From positions 434,001-498,000 of the forward strand of contig OY781093.1 of assembly GCA_963676355.1 (NCBI GenBank): a DNA stretch of 64,000 nt. The letters run 5' to 3'. Both the position numbers and the translations under genes were made by a program. This DNA comes from JAGLOK01 sp963676355. Lineage in GTDB: Bacteria > Bacillota > Clostridia > Christensenellales > UMGS416. Below the pieces are notes generated by a model. The model was not told the origin of the DNA. It did no database searches and saw only the letters and a list, made by a program, of their open reading frames with translations. Position 1 is the first letter of the stretch; every line of letters starts with the position of its first letter. Shown here piece after piece: positions 33,367 to 42,572 of the stretch.

Positions 33367-34593
33367 TTATCCTCTTAAATTTTGTGGAATGGTTTTGCGC
33401 CATTTCAAAGCTTCGACGTAAAGGTGCATAAACTGCTCTTGGGTTATGCCTATGGTGCTCATATATTTATCTACTAAATCGCATTCTATTTTTTCAAAAG
33501 AAGTCATCATATCCAATGCTTTTCTAAGTGTGTTTTTTTCGCCAAGCAATGCAGATTTTATCTCCTCATTAAAAGGCAGCTTTTTTAGTATACTTTTGAG
33601 ATCTTTGTTTAATAGTATATCTATTTCTGAAAATAATCCGACAAGAAAATAATCGGATTCTTTTTCCTTCAGACTGTTTTTTATTGCAAGAAGCGAAAGT
33701 ACTTTTGCGCGCACAAGCGAGGTGTTAATAAGCTCCTGATTTTCAACGTTTTGAATACCTTTAATAATCATAATATTTATCCATCTTGACAGCTCTTTAG
33801 GTCCGATTTGAATAAGAGCGTGATGAATGGATTTTATATTATATGATACTCCATAATAAATAGAGTTTACTAGTTTTAAAAGCTTATAAGATAATTCAAC
33901 ATCAGCACGGAATTTATCTGCAAGTTCTTTCATATCAGGCTCGCGAGCTGTTAAATCGTTGAGTATTGCAACAAGGTTTCCGGGGAGTGTTCCAATGTTT
34001 TTTGCGTTGTGCATGACAGGTTTACTGAAAAAATAGCCTTGAAAAAGAGAGTATCCTAGATTTTGTGCCGCAACATAGTCTTGCCTTGTTTCTACTCTTT
34101 CAGCAAGGAATGATATTTTTCCTCTGTATTTATTAATAAGCTGAATCTGCTTTGACATATTTGTGCTCGAATATTCTACTTTAACAATATCTACAACATT
34201 AATAAGTTCTTCATATAAGGGGTTGGGATTTGCAAAAATGAAATCATCCATTGCAAGAGTATATCCTGCCGCTTTTAAATCTTTGCAGATATTGATTATT
34301 TCTTTGTCAACAGTAACGCGTTCTAAGATTTCAACCACAAGCAAATCATTCGGAAGCATTTTGGGAACTTCATCCAACAATAAATTTCGCGAGAAATTAA
34401 CAAATCCAAATTTTCCGTCTGTCATATCTTCAAATTCCATAAAGAAAAGATCATCAATCAAGCTCGCAGTTGCTTGATCATCATCCACACCTTCATAGAA
34501 GTTGTTTTCTGTTTTGCGGTATAAAAGCTCATAACCGTAAAGTTTATTATTTTTTTTGAAAATAGGCTGACGAGCCATGTAAATCTTACTCAT
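33367..34593 (-). CDS. EAL-HDOD signalling protein
   Basis: 408 residues. N-terminal EAL-like domain (about 1-195) starting with YMARQPIF, typical of the YuxH/CdgJ type. The EAL triad reads YELLYR, and the metal set is partial (FVNFSRN, VEILE, MDDF, KVEYS, LAERVET), so it probably binds but does not cleave c-di-GMP. Residues 200-400 form a HDOD domain (LSYKLLKLVNS, HHALIQIGPKELSRWI). HDOD domains act as scaffolds in stress and motility signalling. AAAGGTGG precedes the ATG. Coupled to the TfoX-C gene. Confidence 0.85.
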   Translation of the reverse strand: MSKIYMARQPIFKKNNKLYGYELLYRKTENNFYEGVDDDQATASLIDDLFFMEFEDMTDGKFGFVNFSRNLLLDEVPKMLPNDLLVVEILERVTVDKEIINICKDLKAAGYTLAMDDFIFANPNPLYEELINVVDIVKVEYSSTNMSKQIQLINKYRGKISFLAERVETRQDYVAAQNLGYSLFQGYFFSKPVMHNAKNIGTLPGNLVAILNDLTAREPDMKELADKFRADVELSYKLLKLVNSIYYGVSYNIKSIHHALIQIGPKELSRWINIMIIKGIQNVENQELINTSLVRAKVLSLLAIKNSLKEKESDYFLVGLFSEIDILLNKDLKSILKKLPFNEEIKSALLGEKNTLRKALDMMTSFEKIECDLVDKYMSTIGITQEQFMHLYVEALKWRKTIPQNLRG

Positions 34594-34708
34594 TTATTCC
34601 ACCTTTTCAAAGTATAAAAAGCACATGCCAACATAGGGACATAAGCAGTTACATGCGATTTGCTTTATAGCAATTGGCTATTTTATTTTTATATTGACAT
34701 AAGATTTA

Positions 34709-36121
34709 TCAGTCCTTCTTTGGAACTTTTCTGTAATAAGCCCAAATACCGGAGTGGAACCAAAAATGTTCTTGAGGGTGAAGGAACTCATTTGTGATGT
34801 GCTGGCTAGTGTCCACTTCAGCATTTATTTGGGAGAGTTCGAATTGATTTATTTCATTTTTTGTGATCTCAGCAAACTCGTTAAGGTCTCCGCTTGTTAT
34901 AGAATCTGCCATTTTATATGAAGTAAATGAATTTATACCGACATCAGATAGTGGAATAGCTATTAAAGCTATTGCAAGGATTATGGCAATATATCTATTG
35001 ACGGGTTTTTCTTTGTTTCTAAGATAGCCGAACATATTTATGTAAAATAGCCATAGGCCGATATTTAAGGTCATAAACCTTATGTTTTCCACTCTGGAAG
35101 GGCCTTTGCTTCCCAAGCCATATTCTACAGGATAATATTGTGATAGTAAGAAAAACACCAATGCGAGCCCTGCAATAGCGGGGTGTATAAATTTAATCTT
35201 GGAGTTTTTTACAATCTTTTGTCCCACCGGAAGCATCGCGCACATTAATCCCATTGTAATGGTCGATTTTATCCATAGAGGTATTTCTATCATCATGTCG
35301 CGTATGCTGGCTATTGCGGAGCCAAAAAGTCCAAGGTGTAGGGTAAGCGCGCTGTGGCGACCTAAGTTTCCCGGGGCCAAAACGTTAGCCAAAAATATGG
35401 CAATATAAACACTGATGATAATGGCGTCAGTTTTTCTTTCTTCAAATTTTTTAGTAAAAGCTACGATAATATAAATCGTCATCCCCGCAGCAATCATAAG
35501 CCCCAGTGGAAAATTCGAACCTGCTATCATGATATCCATTATTATTAAAGATGCTACTAGAACACCCTTGACAGCTCTTTTTTCTGTGTGCCTGTATTTT
35601 ACAAAAGCAGCAACGAATAAAAAAGCTATGCTAAGTGTAAATTGATAATAAATCGCACTATTATACCAATAGTAAGCTTGGTATATTGACGGCATATATT
35701 GAGTTGTAACGAATATATAAGCCGCTAAAATCATCCAAATATATTTTTTTTCAGCTTTAAGGTAATATTTGTTTAATGTAAATGCGGCTACGCAGGGTGA
35801 TATAGTTTCAAGCAAAAACATTAGAAGAAGGGAAATTCTATAAAACGAAAGAGATACTATTCCCGGATGAAAATACATAAGAAAAACGCTAAAGAAAGAA
35901 CCTTGCCAGTGCATAAAAGTGTCTGCAGTGTTATAAAAAGCAATTCCTAAGGCCTTTATATACGAGCCTGTATCCTGTAAGGCGTGATACGTTTCTTTTC
36001 CGTACAAAAAATCATCGCCTCCAAGGACGGCAAAACGGAAAAAATATATCATTGGAAGCAAGGTCGCAATGATTATGGATATTGATATTATGGAAGCGAG
36101 ATTATCTTTTATTCTTTTCAT
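34709..36121 (-). CDS. polytopic membrane protein, DUF6056-like
   Basis: 470 residues with about eleven membrane segments. After the first segment it carries GGDDFLYGKE and later HWQGSFFSVF and YYWYNSAIYYQFTL, which fit the DUF6056 group of GT-C-like proteins implicated in adding sugars to surface glycans. The C-terminal 60 residues look extracytoplasmic. No neighbour gives a substrate. The ribosome binding site is weak (AAAGAAAAAGAA). Third large membrane protein of this general kind in the window. Confidence 0.55.
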   Translation of the reverse strand: MKRIKDNLASIISISIIIATLLPMIYFFRFAVLGGDDFLYGKETYHALQDTGSYIKALGIAFYNTADTFMHWQGSFFSVFLMYFHPGIVSLSFYRISLLLMFLLETISPCVAAFTLNKYYLKAEKKYIWMILAAYIFVTTQYMPSIYQAYYWYNSAIYYQFTLSIAFLFVAAFVKYRHTEKRAVKGVLVASLIIMDIMIAGSNFPLGLMIAAGMTIYIIVAFTKKFEERKTDAIIISVYIAIFLANVLAPGNLGRHSALTLHLGLFGSAIASIRDMMIEIPLWIKSTITMGLMCAMLPVGQKIVKNSKIKFIHPAIAGLALVFFLLSQYYPVEYGLGSKGPSRVENIRFMTLNIGLWLFYINMFGYLRNKEKPVNRYIAIILAIALIAIPLSDVGINSFTSYKMADSITSGDLNEFAEITKNEINQFELSQINAEVDTSQHITNEFLHPQEHFWFHSGIWAYYRKVPKKD

Positions 36122-36223
36122 GTGTATTCTTTTTCTTTGGATGAATTTTGAGTGAGTGCATATAATTTACAATATAATTATTTAATCATAACATTTAGCA
36201 AATGGCAAGAACTCGCTATGGGC

Positions 36224-36252
36224 TTGACAAAGTTTTATAATTGTACTATGAT
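36224..36252 (+). promoter_or_regulatory. promoter of the leuA T-box leader
   Basis: TTGACA (36224-36229), 17-base spacer, TATGAT (36247-36252). Transcription start expected near 36259. Confidence 0.75.
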
Positions 36253-36258
36253 GTCTAT

Positions 36259-36607
36259 CAATATCAAAGGCTTTGACCGGAAACAGTAGGAATCGGAGGC
36301 CACAAAGAGAAGTGTCGGTTGGTGCGAGACACTGTGGGTAAAGAATCTGAACTCGTCTGCGAGCTGCATTTGCGAAATTAAGTAGTAAATGACGTATTCC
36401 CAACGTTACATGGGGCGGATATCGGCGAAAGCCCGTATTTATGTTATTAAGTGGTTTGAAGTGACTTCTGTCTTAATGACGGAAGTTTTTTTACTTGATA
36501 TCCGAAAAGTGCGTTCTATCATGAACGAACAAGAGTGGTACCGCGGAGAAGCAAAAATCCCCTTCGTCTCTTGCAGATTAATCTGCATTAGAGAAGGGGT
36601 TTTTATT
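36259..36607 (+). promoter_or_regulatory. T-box leader (leucine) of leuA
   Basis: T-box core GAGTGGTACCGCGG at 36533-36546, terminator from 36553 to 36607 (TCCCCTTC...GAAGGGG, TTTTT) with a nested TGCAGATTAATCTGCA stem. Specifier read as CTC (Leu) at 36352-36354 in the context TCTGAA-CTC-GTCTGCG. This fits the downstream leuA. Between stem I and the T-box core there is an extra hairpin 36463-36485 followed by seven T's. Confidence 0.9.
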
Positions 36608-36629
36608 TACCGCAAAAGGAGGAATTAAA

Positions 36630-38273
36630 ATGGGTTTTGAAAAGTACAAACCTTATCCCAAAGTAGACATGCCAAACAGAAAATGGCCGGATAACGAGAT
36701 AACGAAGGCTCCGATATGGTGCTCTGTAGACCTACGCGACGGCAACCAAGCTCTTCCTACACCAATGGGAGCTCAAAAGAAGCTTGAATATTTTGAACTG
36801 TTGTCTGACATGGGGTTTAAGGAAATTGAGATTGCTTTTCCTTCAGCGTCGCAGACTGACTATGACTTTACACGCACACTTATTGAAAAAGGCTATGTGA
36901 CAGATGATATGGTGGTGCAGGTGCTCACTCAGTCGCGTGAGCATTTGATAAGACGCACATATGAGTCGCTTCAAGGATATAAGCAGGCTATAGTGCACTT
37001 TTATCTTTCAACATCTACACAGCAGCGCAAAGTTGTTTTTAACAAAGACCAAAAGGGAATTTTAAAAATGGCGGTTGAAGCTGCAAAGCTTGTCAAAGAT
37101 CTTTCAAAAGACACGGATACTGACATTCGTTTTGAGTTTTCACCCGAAAGTTTTACTGGAACTGAGATGGATTTTGCGTTGCAGGTGTGTGATGAGGTCA
37201 CAAACATTATTCAGCCAACTAAAGACAAGAAGATTATTATAAACTTGCCTGCAACTGTTGAAATGTCGATGCCGAATGTGTTTGCAGATCAGATAGAATG
37301 GTTTGCCAGCAACATGAGTGCGCGCGAGGAAACTTTGATAAGCATTCATGCACACAATGACCGCGGAACGGGAGTGGCGGCAACTGAGCTTGCAGTGCTT
37401 GCAGGGGCAGACCGTGTAGAAGGCACATTGTTTGGTGGTGGAGAGCGCACAGGCAATGCTGATATCTTAACTCTTGCGATGAACATGTATTCACGCGGAA
37501 TTGATCCCGAGCTTAAGATTGAGGATATGAATCACATAAAAGATGTGTTTGAAAGATGCTGTGAGATGCCTGTTCCACAGCGCCATCCATATGCAGGTGA
37601 ATTGGTATACACCGCTTTTTCGGGCTCGCATCAGGATGCTATAAGAAAAGGGTTGAAGGTTTACGAGGAAGAAAAGACAGAGTTTTGGGAAGTTCCATAT
37701 CTTCCGATTAATCCTGCAGACATTGGACGCCAGTATGAACCGATTATTCGCATTAATTCACAATCAGGCAAGGGTGGTATAGCATATATCATGGAGCAGG
37801 AGTTTGGATATCAGCTTCCAAAACCAATGCATCCTGAGTTTGCCAAAATCATTCAGGTTGAAACGGATAAAGTTGGGCGTGAGCTTTCACCTAAAGAAAT
37901 TATGGAACAATTTAAGAATACATATTTCGATGTTAAGGGTGAAGTTTCGCTTGAAAAGTATTCTATACAAAGCACAAATGGAGATGTGAATGTAAGCGCC
38001 GTAGTTAATATAAAAGGCGAATCAAAAGAGATTGAGGGTAAAGGCAACGGACCAATTTCAGCTTTCTATCATGCGCTCACCTCAATTGGATTTAAAGACA
38101 TCAACTTTGAAAACTATAAAGAGCACGCTCTTTCATCCGGCGAAAACGCCGAGGCTGTCGCATACATTCAGCTGATAAGCGGAGATAACGTCATTTGGGG
38201 TGTAGGGCAGGACAAAAACACCACTACCGCTTCATATAAGGCTATATTGTGTGCAATGAATCGCAAAGGATAG
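36630..38273 (+). CDS. leuA: 2-isopropylmalate synthase (LeuA2 type)
   Basis: 547 residues. First committed step of leucine synthesis: acetyl-CoA plus 2-oxoisovalerate. The catalytic TIM barrel shows WCSVDLRDGNQAL at about 30-42 and SIHAHNDRGTGVA with metal ligands near 257-269, plus GTLFGGGERTGN. The C-terminal 120 residues form the allosteric leucine-binding domain, so feedback inhibition is likely. This is the longer form seen in mycobacteria and many Clostridia, not the 510-residue LeuA1. AAAGGAGG precedes the ATG. No other leu gene is adjacent. Confidence 0.93.
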   Translation: MGFEKYKPYPKVDMPNRKWPDNEITKAPIWCSVDLRDGNQALPTPMGAQKKLEYFELLSDMGFKEIEIAFPSASQTDYDFTRTLIEKGYVTDDMVVQVLTQSREHLIRRTYESLQGYKQAIVHFYLSTSTQQRKVVFNKDQKGILKMAVEAAKLVKDLSKDTDTDIRFEFSPESFTGTEMDFALQVCDEVTNIIQPTKDKKIIINLPATVEMSMPNVFADQIEWFASNMSAREETLISIHAHNDRGTGVAATELAVLAGADRVEGTLFGGGERTGNADILTLAMNMYSRGIDPELKIEDMNHIKDVFERCCEMPVPQRHPYAGELVYTAFSGSHQDAIRKGLKVYEEEKTEFWEVPYLPINPADIGRQYEPIIRINSQSGKGGIAYIMEQEFGYQLPKPMHPEFAKIIQVETDKVGRELSPKEIMEQFKNTYFDVKGEVSLEKYSIQSTNGDVNVSAVVNIKGESKEIEGKGNGPISAFYHALTSIGFKDINFENYKEHALSSGENAEAVAYIQLISGDNVIWGVGQDKNTTTASYKAILCAMNRKG

Positions 38274-38310
38274 TAAGTTTTAAAAATAGATAACGTTAAA
38301 ATCAGATATA

Positions 38311-38342
38311 AAAGACTGTCGAAACTGGCAGTCTTTTTTTTA
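38311..38342 (+). terminator. terminator after leuA
   Basis: AAAGACTG TCGAAACTGG CAGTCTTT followed by more T's. Confidence 0.8.
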
Positions 38343-38436
38343 TGTGTGACAATATCACTTACAAGTCGGTTTGTGTAGTACATAATAAGTATATAGAAAT
38401 TAATGATTTTACACTGTATGAAAGGAAGATATGATT

Positions 38437-38631
38437 ATGACAAAGAATGTTGGAAATTTAGATAAATGGATTCGTATTATTTTAGGCGTAGCACTGCTGG
38501 TTCTTTTGTTTGTCATCCAAAGCGGATGGCGCTGGATTGGACTCTTAGGCGTGGTGCTAATTGTGACAGCTTTTATTAACTTTTGCCCGATATACAGGAT
38601 ATTTGGTTGGAGCTCAAAAAAGAAATCATAA
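38437..38631 (+). CDS. DUF2892/YgaP-like small membrane protein
   Basis: 64 residues from the second ATG (38437), which is eight to ten bases from AAGGAAG; the ATG at 38431 is too close to it. Two hydrophobic helices (LDKWIRIILGVALLVLLFVI and WIGLLGVVLIVTAFINF) and the ending NFCPIYRIFGW are the hallmarks of DUF2892, the membrane part of YgaP rhodaneses. Here there is no rhodanese domain. Function unknown. Confidence 0.8.
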   Translation: MTKNVGNLDKWIRIILGVALLVLLFVIQSGWRWIGLLGVVLIVTAFINFCPIYRIFGWSSKKKS

Positions 38632-38677
38632 CCGATTTCTTTGGCTTCCGATATAATATAAACTTAAAAGACAAATT

Positions 38678-38707
38678 AAAAAACGGCATTATGCCGTTTT
38701 TTAATTT
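38678..38707. terminator. bidirectional terminator
   Basis: AAAACGGCAT T ATGCCGTTTT flanked by A- and T-runs, between convergent genes ending at 38631 and 38706. Confidence 0.8.
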
Positions 38708-39389
38708 ATTTCGTTTCTTCTAAATTGCCAAGAGCAATTTGTGTAACAGACTCAGTCTTTCCGTAAAGCACCATTTTATCTCCTTGCTGAAGCACAAAGT
38801 CCGCATCCGGAAAATCTACGCTTTTGGCACCGCGCTCCACTTTGAGCACATGTATTTGCATATTGTTGAGCTTTGCATCGTTAAGAGAAAGATTGCAATA
38901 TGGATTATCTCCATCCAGTACAAATTCGTACACTCCGTATCCTGAGGAAACTTTTAATATGCTATCAATCGACCTTCTTTTTTGCTTTTTGATTCTGCGG
39001 GAAAGGATTTTTTCCACTAGTCGGTTAAACCTTGAGTAGACATATTTCGTTCGTGTTAAAACTATAATGAATGCGATTGCAGCAAGCAGCAGTATACCAA
39101 ATGATAGTAGCTGCTTTTCGTTTTGAATTAGAATGTTAACAAAAAGGGAGATAAGCGTCACTTGAGCGACATAGCTTACTATCATAAGCCAGCTTGCTAT
39201 CTTGCGACGCGCTGAGTGCTGTACAATAAGCTCGGATTCACGAGTGGTAAACCCTGTATGGGTAATGATGGATATGACCTGAAAGCGTGCCTTGCCCAAA
39301 TCTAACCCTGTCATTTTTAAAACAACAGCCATAATTTCAGCAAGCAGCCACAAAACAAGCATTACAATTAAGATGATAACAACTGACAT
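38706..39389 (-). CDS. membrane protein with cytoplasmic TrkA-C (RCK_C) domain
   Basis: 227 residues from the ATG at 39389, which has GGAGGA seven bases upstream; a longer frame starts at 39419. Two or three membrane segments (about 2-22, 65-85, 92-112), then a basic linker (RRIKKQKRRS) and a TrkA-C domain with NPYCNLSLNDAKL and ADFVLQQGDKMVLYGK. The stretch GLDLGKARFQVISIITHTGFTT resembles the pore region of K+ channel-like proteins. RCK_C domains bind nucleotides such as c-di-AMP. A role in ion flux is likely but not proved. Confidence 0.65.
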   Translation of the reverse strand: MSVVIILIVMLVLWLLAEIMAVVLKMTGLDLGKARFQVISIITHTGFTTRESELIVQHSARRKIASWLMIVSYVAQVTLISLFVNILIQNEKQLLSFGILLLAAIAFIIVLTRTKYVYSRFNRLVEKILSRRIKKQKRRSIDSILKVSSGYGVYEFVLDGDNPYCNLSLNDAKLNNMQIHVLKVERGAKSVDFPDADFVLQQGDKMVLYGKTESVTQIALGNLEETK

Positions 39390-39565
39390 ATTTATTCCTC
39401 CAAATATATTATACATCATAAGCTCTGATTACACATAATTATAAATATGCATTAGATTTACTGACAATATTATATTATTATTTTCATTTCTGATATAATA
39501 TTTAGCATAATACATCATAGTTTCTCAACTAACTAATATCAAACTGCTCTGTAAAGGAAATAGTT

Positions 39566-40384
39566 ATGAAAAGTAAAATACTTGTGATTGTAATTGCATT
39601 TCTATTTGCAATAAGTGCGTGTGCATGTTCAAAAAGTGAAACTGATGAAGCGTCGGAAACTGAGAGTATAATAACTCAGACAATAAATAGCGCGACACCC
39701 ACCGAAAAATCCACTGAGGTCGAGAAGCCTTTGGAAACTCCTGAAATGATTCAAGAGCATTATGATATGGATTATGTTTTAGGTTTGCTGTTAGAAGGGG
39801 AAATGGTGTTTATGGAAGACACTGAGGACATGAATGCAAATCTGGGAGCTATGTTTGGAGATGTAGAAAAAAAGCAAATAGGAGAGGGTGGATTTGAGTT
39901 TACCTTTGTACCAAACATAAACGAGCATCTGCCGCTTTTAACAAACCTTGACGAATTCGATGGAGCGGTTCCCAAAAGTGGGCAGGCAATATTTATAAGG
40001 TTTAAAACCACTACCGCCGGCATATATTTTTCTTTTTTAGGAGACAATGATTTTGGCATATACTTCGGAAATGATGGAGAGCCATTGGTTTTTACTTATA
40101 CTGAAAGCAACCCATTTGCGTTTGAAGGCGAATTAAAACTGGAAACAGACAAATGGTACAATATGCTTATGGCAATGGATAGCGGTGGCAAATTTAATTG
40201 CATGATTTATGCGGACGAAGAGATTGATAGCGCTGCACGAGCAATGGTTGATTTAGGAGCAACTGGCAGTGCGCAAGGATATATCAATCAGTCATGGCAA
40301 TTTGAAATCGCAACGCATGAAGAAGGTGCCGTTACTGTTGAACATTATGATATTTATACATATACGGAATTTGAAGAGGACTAA
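39566..40384 (+). CDS. lipoprotein with C-terminal beta-sandwich-like domain
   Basis: 272 residues. Signal peptide with a lipobox-like stop (FAISACACSKS; the first Cys, near residue 19, is the likely lipid site), then an acidic Thr/Glu linker to about residue 65. The rest is soluble, with alternating hydrophobic strands (AIFIRFKTTTAGIYFSFL, KWYNMLMAMDSGGKFNCMIY) that recall LamG/concanavalin-like sandwiches; no catalytic motif. TATAAT near 39495 could drive it. Single gene. Role unknown; possibly a ligand-binding or wall-associated protein. Confidence 0.6.
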   Translation: MKSKILVIVIAFLFAISACACSKSETDEASETESIITQTINSATPTEKSTEVEKPLETPEMIQEHYDMDYVLGLLLEGEMVFMEDTEDMNANLGAMFGDVEKKQIGEGGFEFTFVPNINEHLPLLTNLDEFDGAVPKSGQAIFIRFKTTTAGIYFSFLGDNDFGIYFGNDGEPLVFTYTESNPFAFEGELKLETDKWYNMLMAMDSGGKFNCMIYADEEIDSAARAMVDLGATGSAQGYINQSWQFEIATHEEGAVTVEHYDIYTYTEFEED

Positions 40385-40459
40385 AACCAAAAGATTTATT
40401 ATCTAAATTAGTATAGTTACTCTGAATTATATAAAATTCAGCTTATTATAGGAGCTTTT

Positions 40460-41014
40460 ATGATTATTTTTATCGGAGGCATGAGCCACACAGGAAAGAC
40501 TATTCTGGCACAAAAGTTGCTGGAAAAATTTAATATGCCTTATCTTAGCCTCGACCATCTTAAAATGGGTTTGTGCAGAGGGCTGGATGAAGAAAAGTAT
40601 TCCCCTATCCAAGACTACAGGATTTTGGGCGCGAAGATGTGGCCTATAGTCAAAGGCATTGCTATGACTGCAATAGAAAACGGACAGCATATGATTATTG
40701 AAGGATGCTATTATTTGCCGCACTTTGAAAAAGATTTTAGCGAAGAATATTCAAAAGAGATACTGCCCGTCTTTTTGGGCTTTTCTTCAGACTATATAAA
40801 AGAAAATTATGACGATATTCGAAAAACACATGCCTCAGTGATAGAAAAACGCGGAGAGATTTTTGGCGAACCTATCAAAGACTATATAAAACAGCATGCT
40901 GAGCTTAAAGAAGAATGTGAGAAAAATAACTCTACATATTTTGAGATTGATATGGGCTATAGCGAAAAAATAGGCGATGTTATTAATTATATTGAAAAGA
41001 ACATCGTGATATAA
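40460..41014 (+). CDS. P-loop kinase-like NTPase
   Basis: 184 residues. Walker A is GGMSHTGKT near residues 6-14, followed by LDHLKMGLCRG (the substrate-side LID-like Asp) and IIEGCYYLP as a Walker-B-like strand. Overall pattern of small-molecule kinases related to shikimate, adenylate or 2-phosphoglycerate kinases. The substrate is unknown. Its ATG follows TAGGAGCT. Stand-alone. Confidence 0.6.
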   Translation: MIIFIGGMSHTGKTILAQKLLEKFNMPYLSLDHLKMGLCRGLDEEKYSPIQDYRILGAKMWPIVKGIAMTAIENGQHMIIEGCYYLPHFEKDFSEEYSKEILPVFLGFSSDYIKENYDDIRKTHASVIEKRGEIFGEPIKDYIKQHAELKEECEKNNSTYFEIDMGYSEKIGDVINYIEKNIVI

Positions 41015-41095
41015 CTTATCTTAAAGTGTGCAAGTAAAGTCAAATGTTTTCTTTTCCGCTTTGCTATTATGTTATCGGAAGGGAGGTATATACTT

Positions 41096-41995
41096 TTGCA
41101 AGAATGGGAAAAAAGCGTGCAGCAGATGATAGATTTCGTGGAAGAAGATTTGTGTGAGCCGCCGTCTCTGGACAGCATTGCACAAAAGGTTAGTTATTCG
41201 CCTTTTTATGCCACAAAGAAATTTCGCGAACACACGGGCATGACTTTGCGTGATTACATCCGCATGAGAAAGGTAAGCGAAGCTGTGCTTGATTTGCGCA
41301 ATACTGATATGCGCATATTGGATATTGCAGTAAAGTATGGGTTCTCATCTCAAGAAGCATTCACCCGATCATTTAGCAAGGCATTTGGACTTACTCCGAG
41401 TACGTATAGGAAATGGCCAAAACCTTTGCCGCTGCTTATAAAGCGAAATGTATATAACCCTTACTATCTTGGTTTAGGAGAATTGGTTATTATGAAAGAT
41501 GTTAAAAAAGATATAACAGTAGCAATACAGGTGTTGCCTGAGCATAGGTTTATAGGAGTTAAAAATATTAATGCAGACGGCTATTTTGAGTTTTGGGAAG
41601 AACAGGCAAAGATATCCGGGCAGGATTGCGATACGGTGTGTGGACTTATAAACTCAATCACGGGAAATGATGGCTATAACGGACATACGGGTGGCTGGTT
41701 TTATGAAAATGGGAAGCGCGGATACGTATATGGTGTTGAGCTTCCGATGAACTACGAAGGTGAAGTGCCTGACTTCTTTGAGGATTTTATTGTACCTGAA
41801 GGTAAGTATGTGGTTTTCCATCATCCGCCATATGACTATGACACGATGGATCCCTCTGTTTTTAAGGCATTGTGCGAGATGGAAGAGGGCTGGAATCCTG
41901 AAGAGCACGGATTCGAGTATGATGACAGCTATCCCACCTATCAAAGGCATGATCCCGAAAAATATGGGCAGGCCTTTATGCGAAGGCTAAAGTAA
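41096..41995 (+). CDS. AraC-family regulator with effector-binding domain
   Basis: 299 residues from a TTG at 41096 with GGGAGG nine bases upstream. The in-frame ATG at 41069 lacks a ribosome binding site, and the protein then begins as MQEWEKSVQQMIDF, usual for the family. Residues 1-105 contain two AraC helix-turn-helices (SLDSIAQKVSYSPFYATKKF; ILDIAVKYGFSSQEAFTRSF). The rest, from about 140, is a GyrI-like/Cass2 effector-binding domain for small drug-like molecules. It is probably a sensor of a toxic compound; its target is not visible. Confidence 0.8.
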   Translation: MQEWEKSVQQMIDFVEEDLCEPPSLDSIAQKVSYSPFYATKKFREHTGMTLRDYIRMRKVSEAVLDLRNTDMRILDIAVKYGFSSQEAFTRSFSKAFGLTPSTYRKWPKPLPLLIKRNVYNPYYLGLGELVIMKDVKKDITVAIQVLPEHRFIGVKNINADGYFEFWEEQAKISGQDCDTVCGLINSITGNDGYNGHTGGWFYENGKRGYVYGVELPMNYEGEVPDFFEDFIVPEGKYVVFHHPPYDYDTMDPSVFKALCEMEEGWNPEEHGFEYDDSYPTYQRHDPEKYGQAFMRRLK

Positions 41996-41996
41996 G

Positions 41997-42449
41997 CTAC
42001 TCGCTAAGAGTATCCATTAGTTTATGCAGGGATTGCAGTAAGCTTGAGGCGTCTTCTATTTCAAAGTCGTCTCCATGATAAACCGAGCAAAGCAGATTTT
42101 CGGGTATATCCACTGCTTTGCTTTTTAATTTTTGCCCTGCTTGTGTAAGAACAATATGTACTGTTCTTTCATCCTCTTTGCTTCTTGAACGCGTAATATA
42201 TCCTTTCGCTTCTAGTTTCTTAAGAAGCGGCGTAAGAGTCCCTGAGTCTAAATATAGCTTTTTGCCAAGCTCTTTTACAGAAACATTGTCTTTTTCCCAA
42301 AGAGCAAGCATTGCAATATAGCCCGTGTAGGTGAGCCCCAGTGGCTCAAGCAATGGTTTGTATTTCTTTATTATTTCCTTCGAGCAGACGTACAGGGAAA
42401 AACACACCTGATTGTCCAGCTTTAAAACTTCATCTTTATATATATCCAT
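41997..42449 (-). CDS. OhrR-type MarR regulator
   Basis: 150 residues from the ATG at 42449. It aligns by eye with Bacillus OhrR along its length: LDNQVCFSLYVCSKEIIKKYKPLL, with the peroxide-sensing Cys at about residue 14 in QVCF, then LYLDSGTLTPLLKKLEAKG and RSKEDERTVHI in the wing. OhrR represses peroxide-detoxifying genes until organic hydroperoxide oxidises that Cys. It is divergent from the glutathione-peroxidase homologue, its likely target. GGAAG precedes the start. Confidence 0.8.
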   Translation of the reverse strand: MDIYKDEVLKLDNQVCFSLYVCSKEIIKKYKPLLEPLGLTYTGYIAMLALWEKDNVSVKELGKKLYLDSGTLTPLLKKLEAKGYITRSRSKEDERTVHIVLTQAGQKLKSKAVDIPENLLCSVYHGDDFEIEDASSLLQSLHKLMDTLSE

Positions 42450-42513
42450 AATGTCACTTCCGTTTAAAATTGTCTTCAATTTAATTTTACACTATTTTTT
42501 TTAAATTTCAAGG

Positions 42514-42556
42514 TTGACAAACGTTAAAAGATTGTGTACAATTTAATTGAATTAAA
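42514..42556 (+). promoter_or_regulatory. gpx promoter with OhrR-like operator
   Basis: TTGACA (42514-42519), 17-base spacer, TACAAT (42537-42542). The -10 is part of TACAATTTAATTGAATTAAA, an imperfect palindrome resembling the OhrR box TACAATT-AATTGTA. A second similar block (TCAATTTAATTTTACA) lies at 42476-42491. Confidence 0.55.
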
Positions 42557-42572
42557 CTTAAAGGAGCAAATA

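Noticed and set aside
36182..36628. Short frames on both strands before leuA
   Set aside because: They fall within the promoter and T-box leader and do not resemble proteins.
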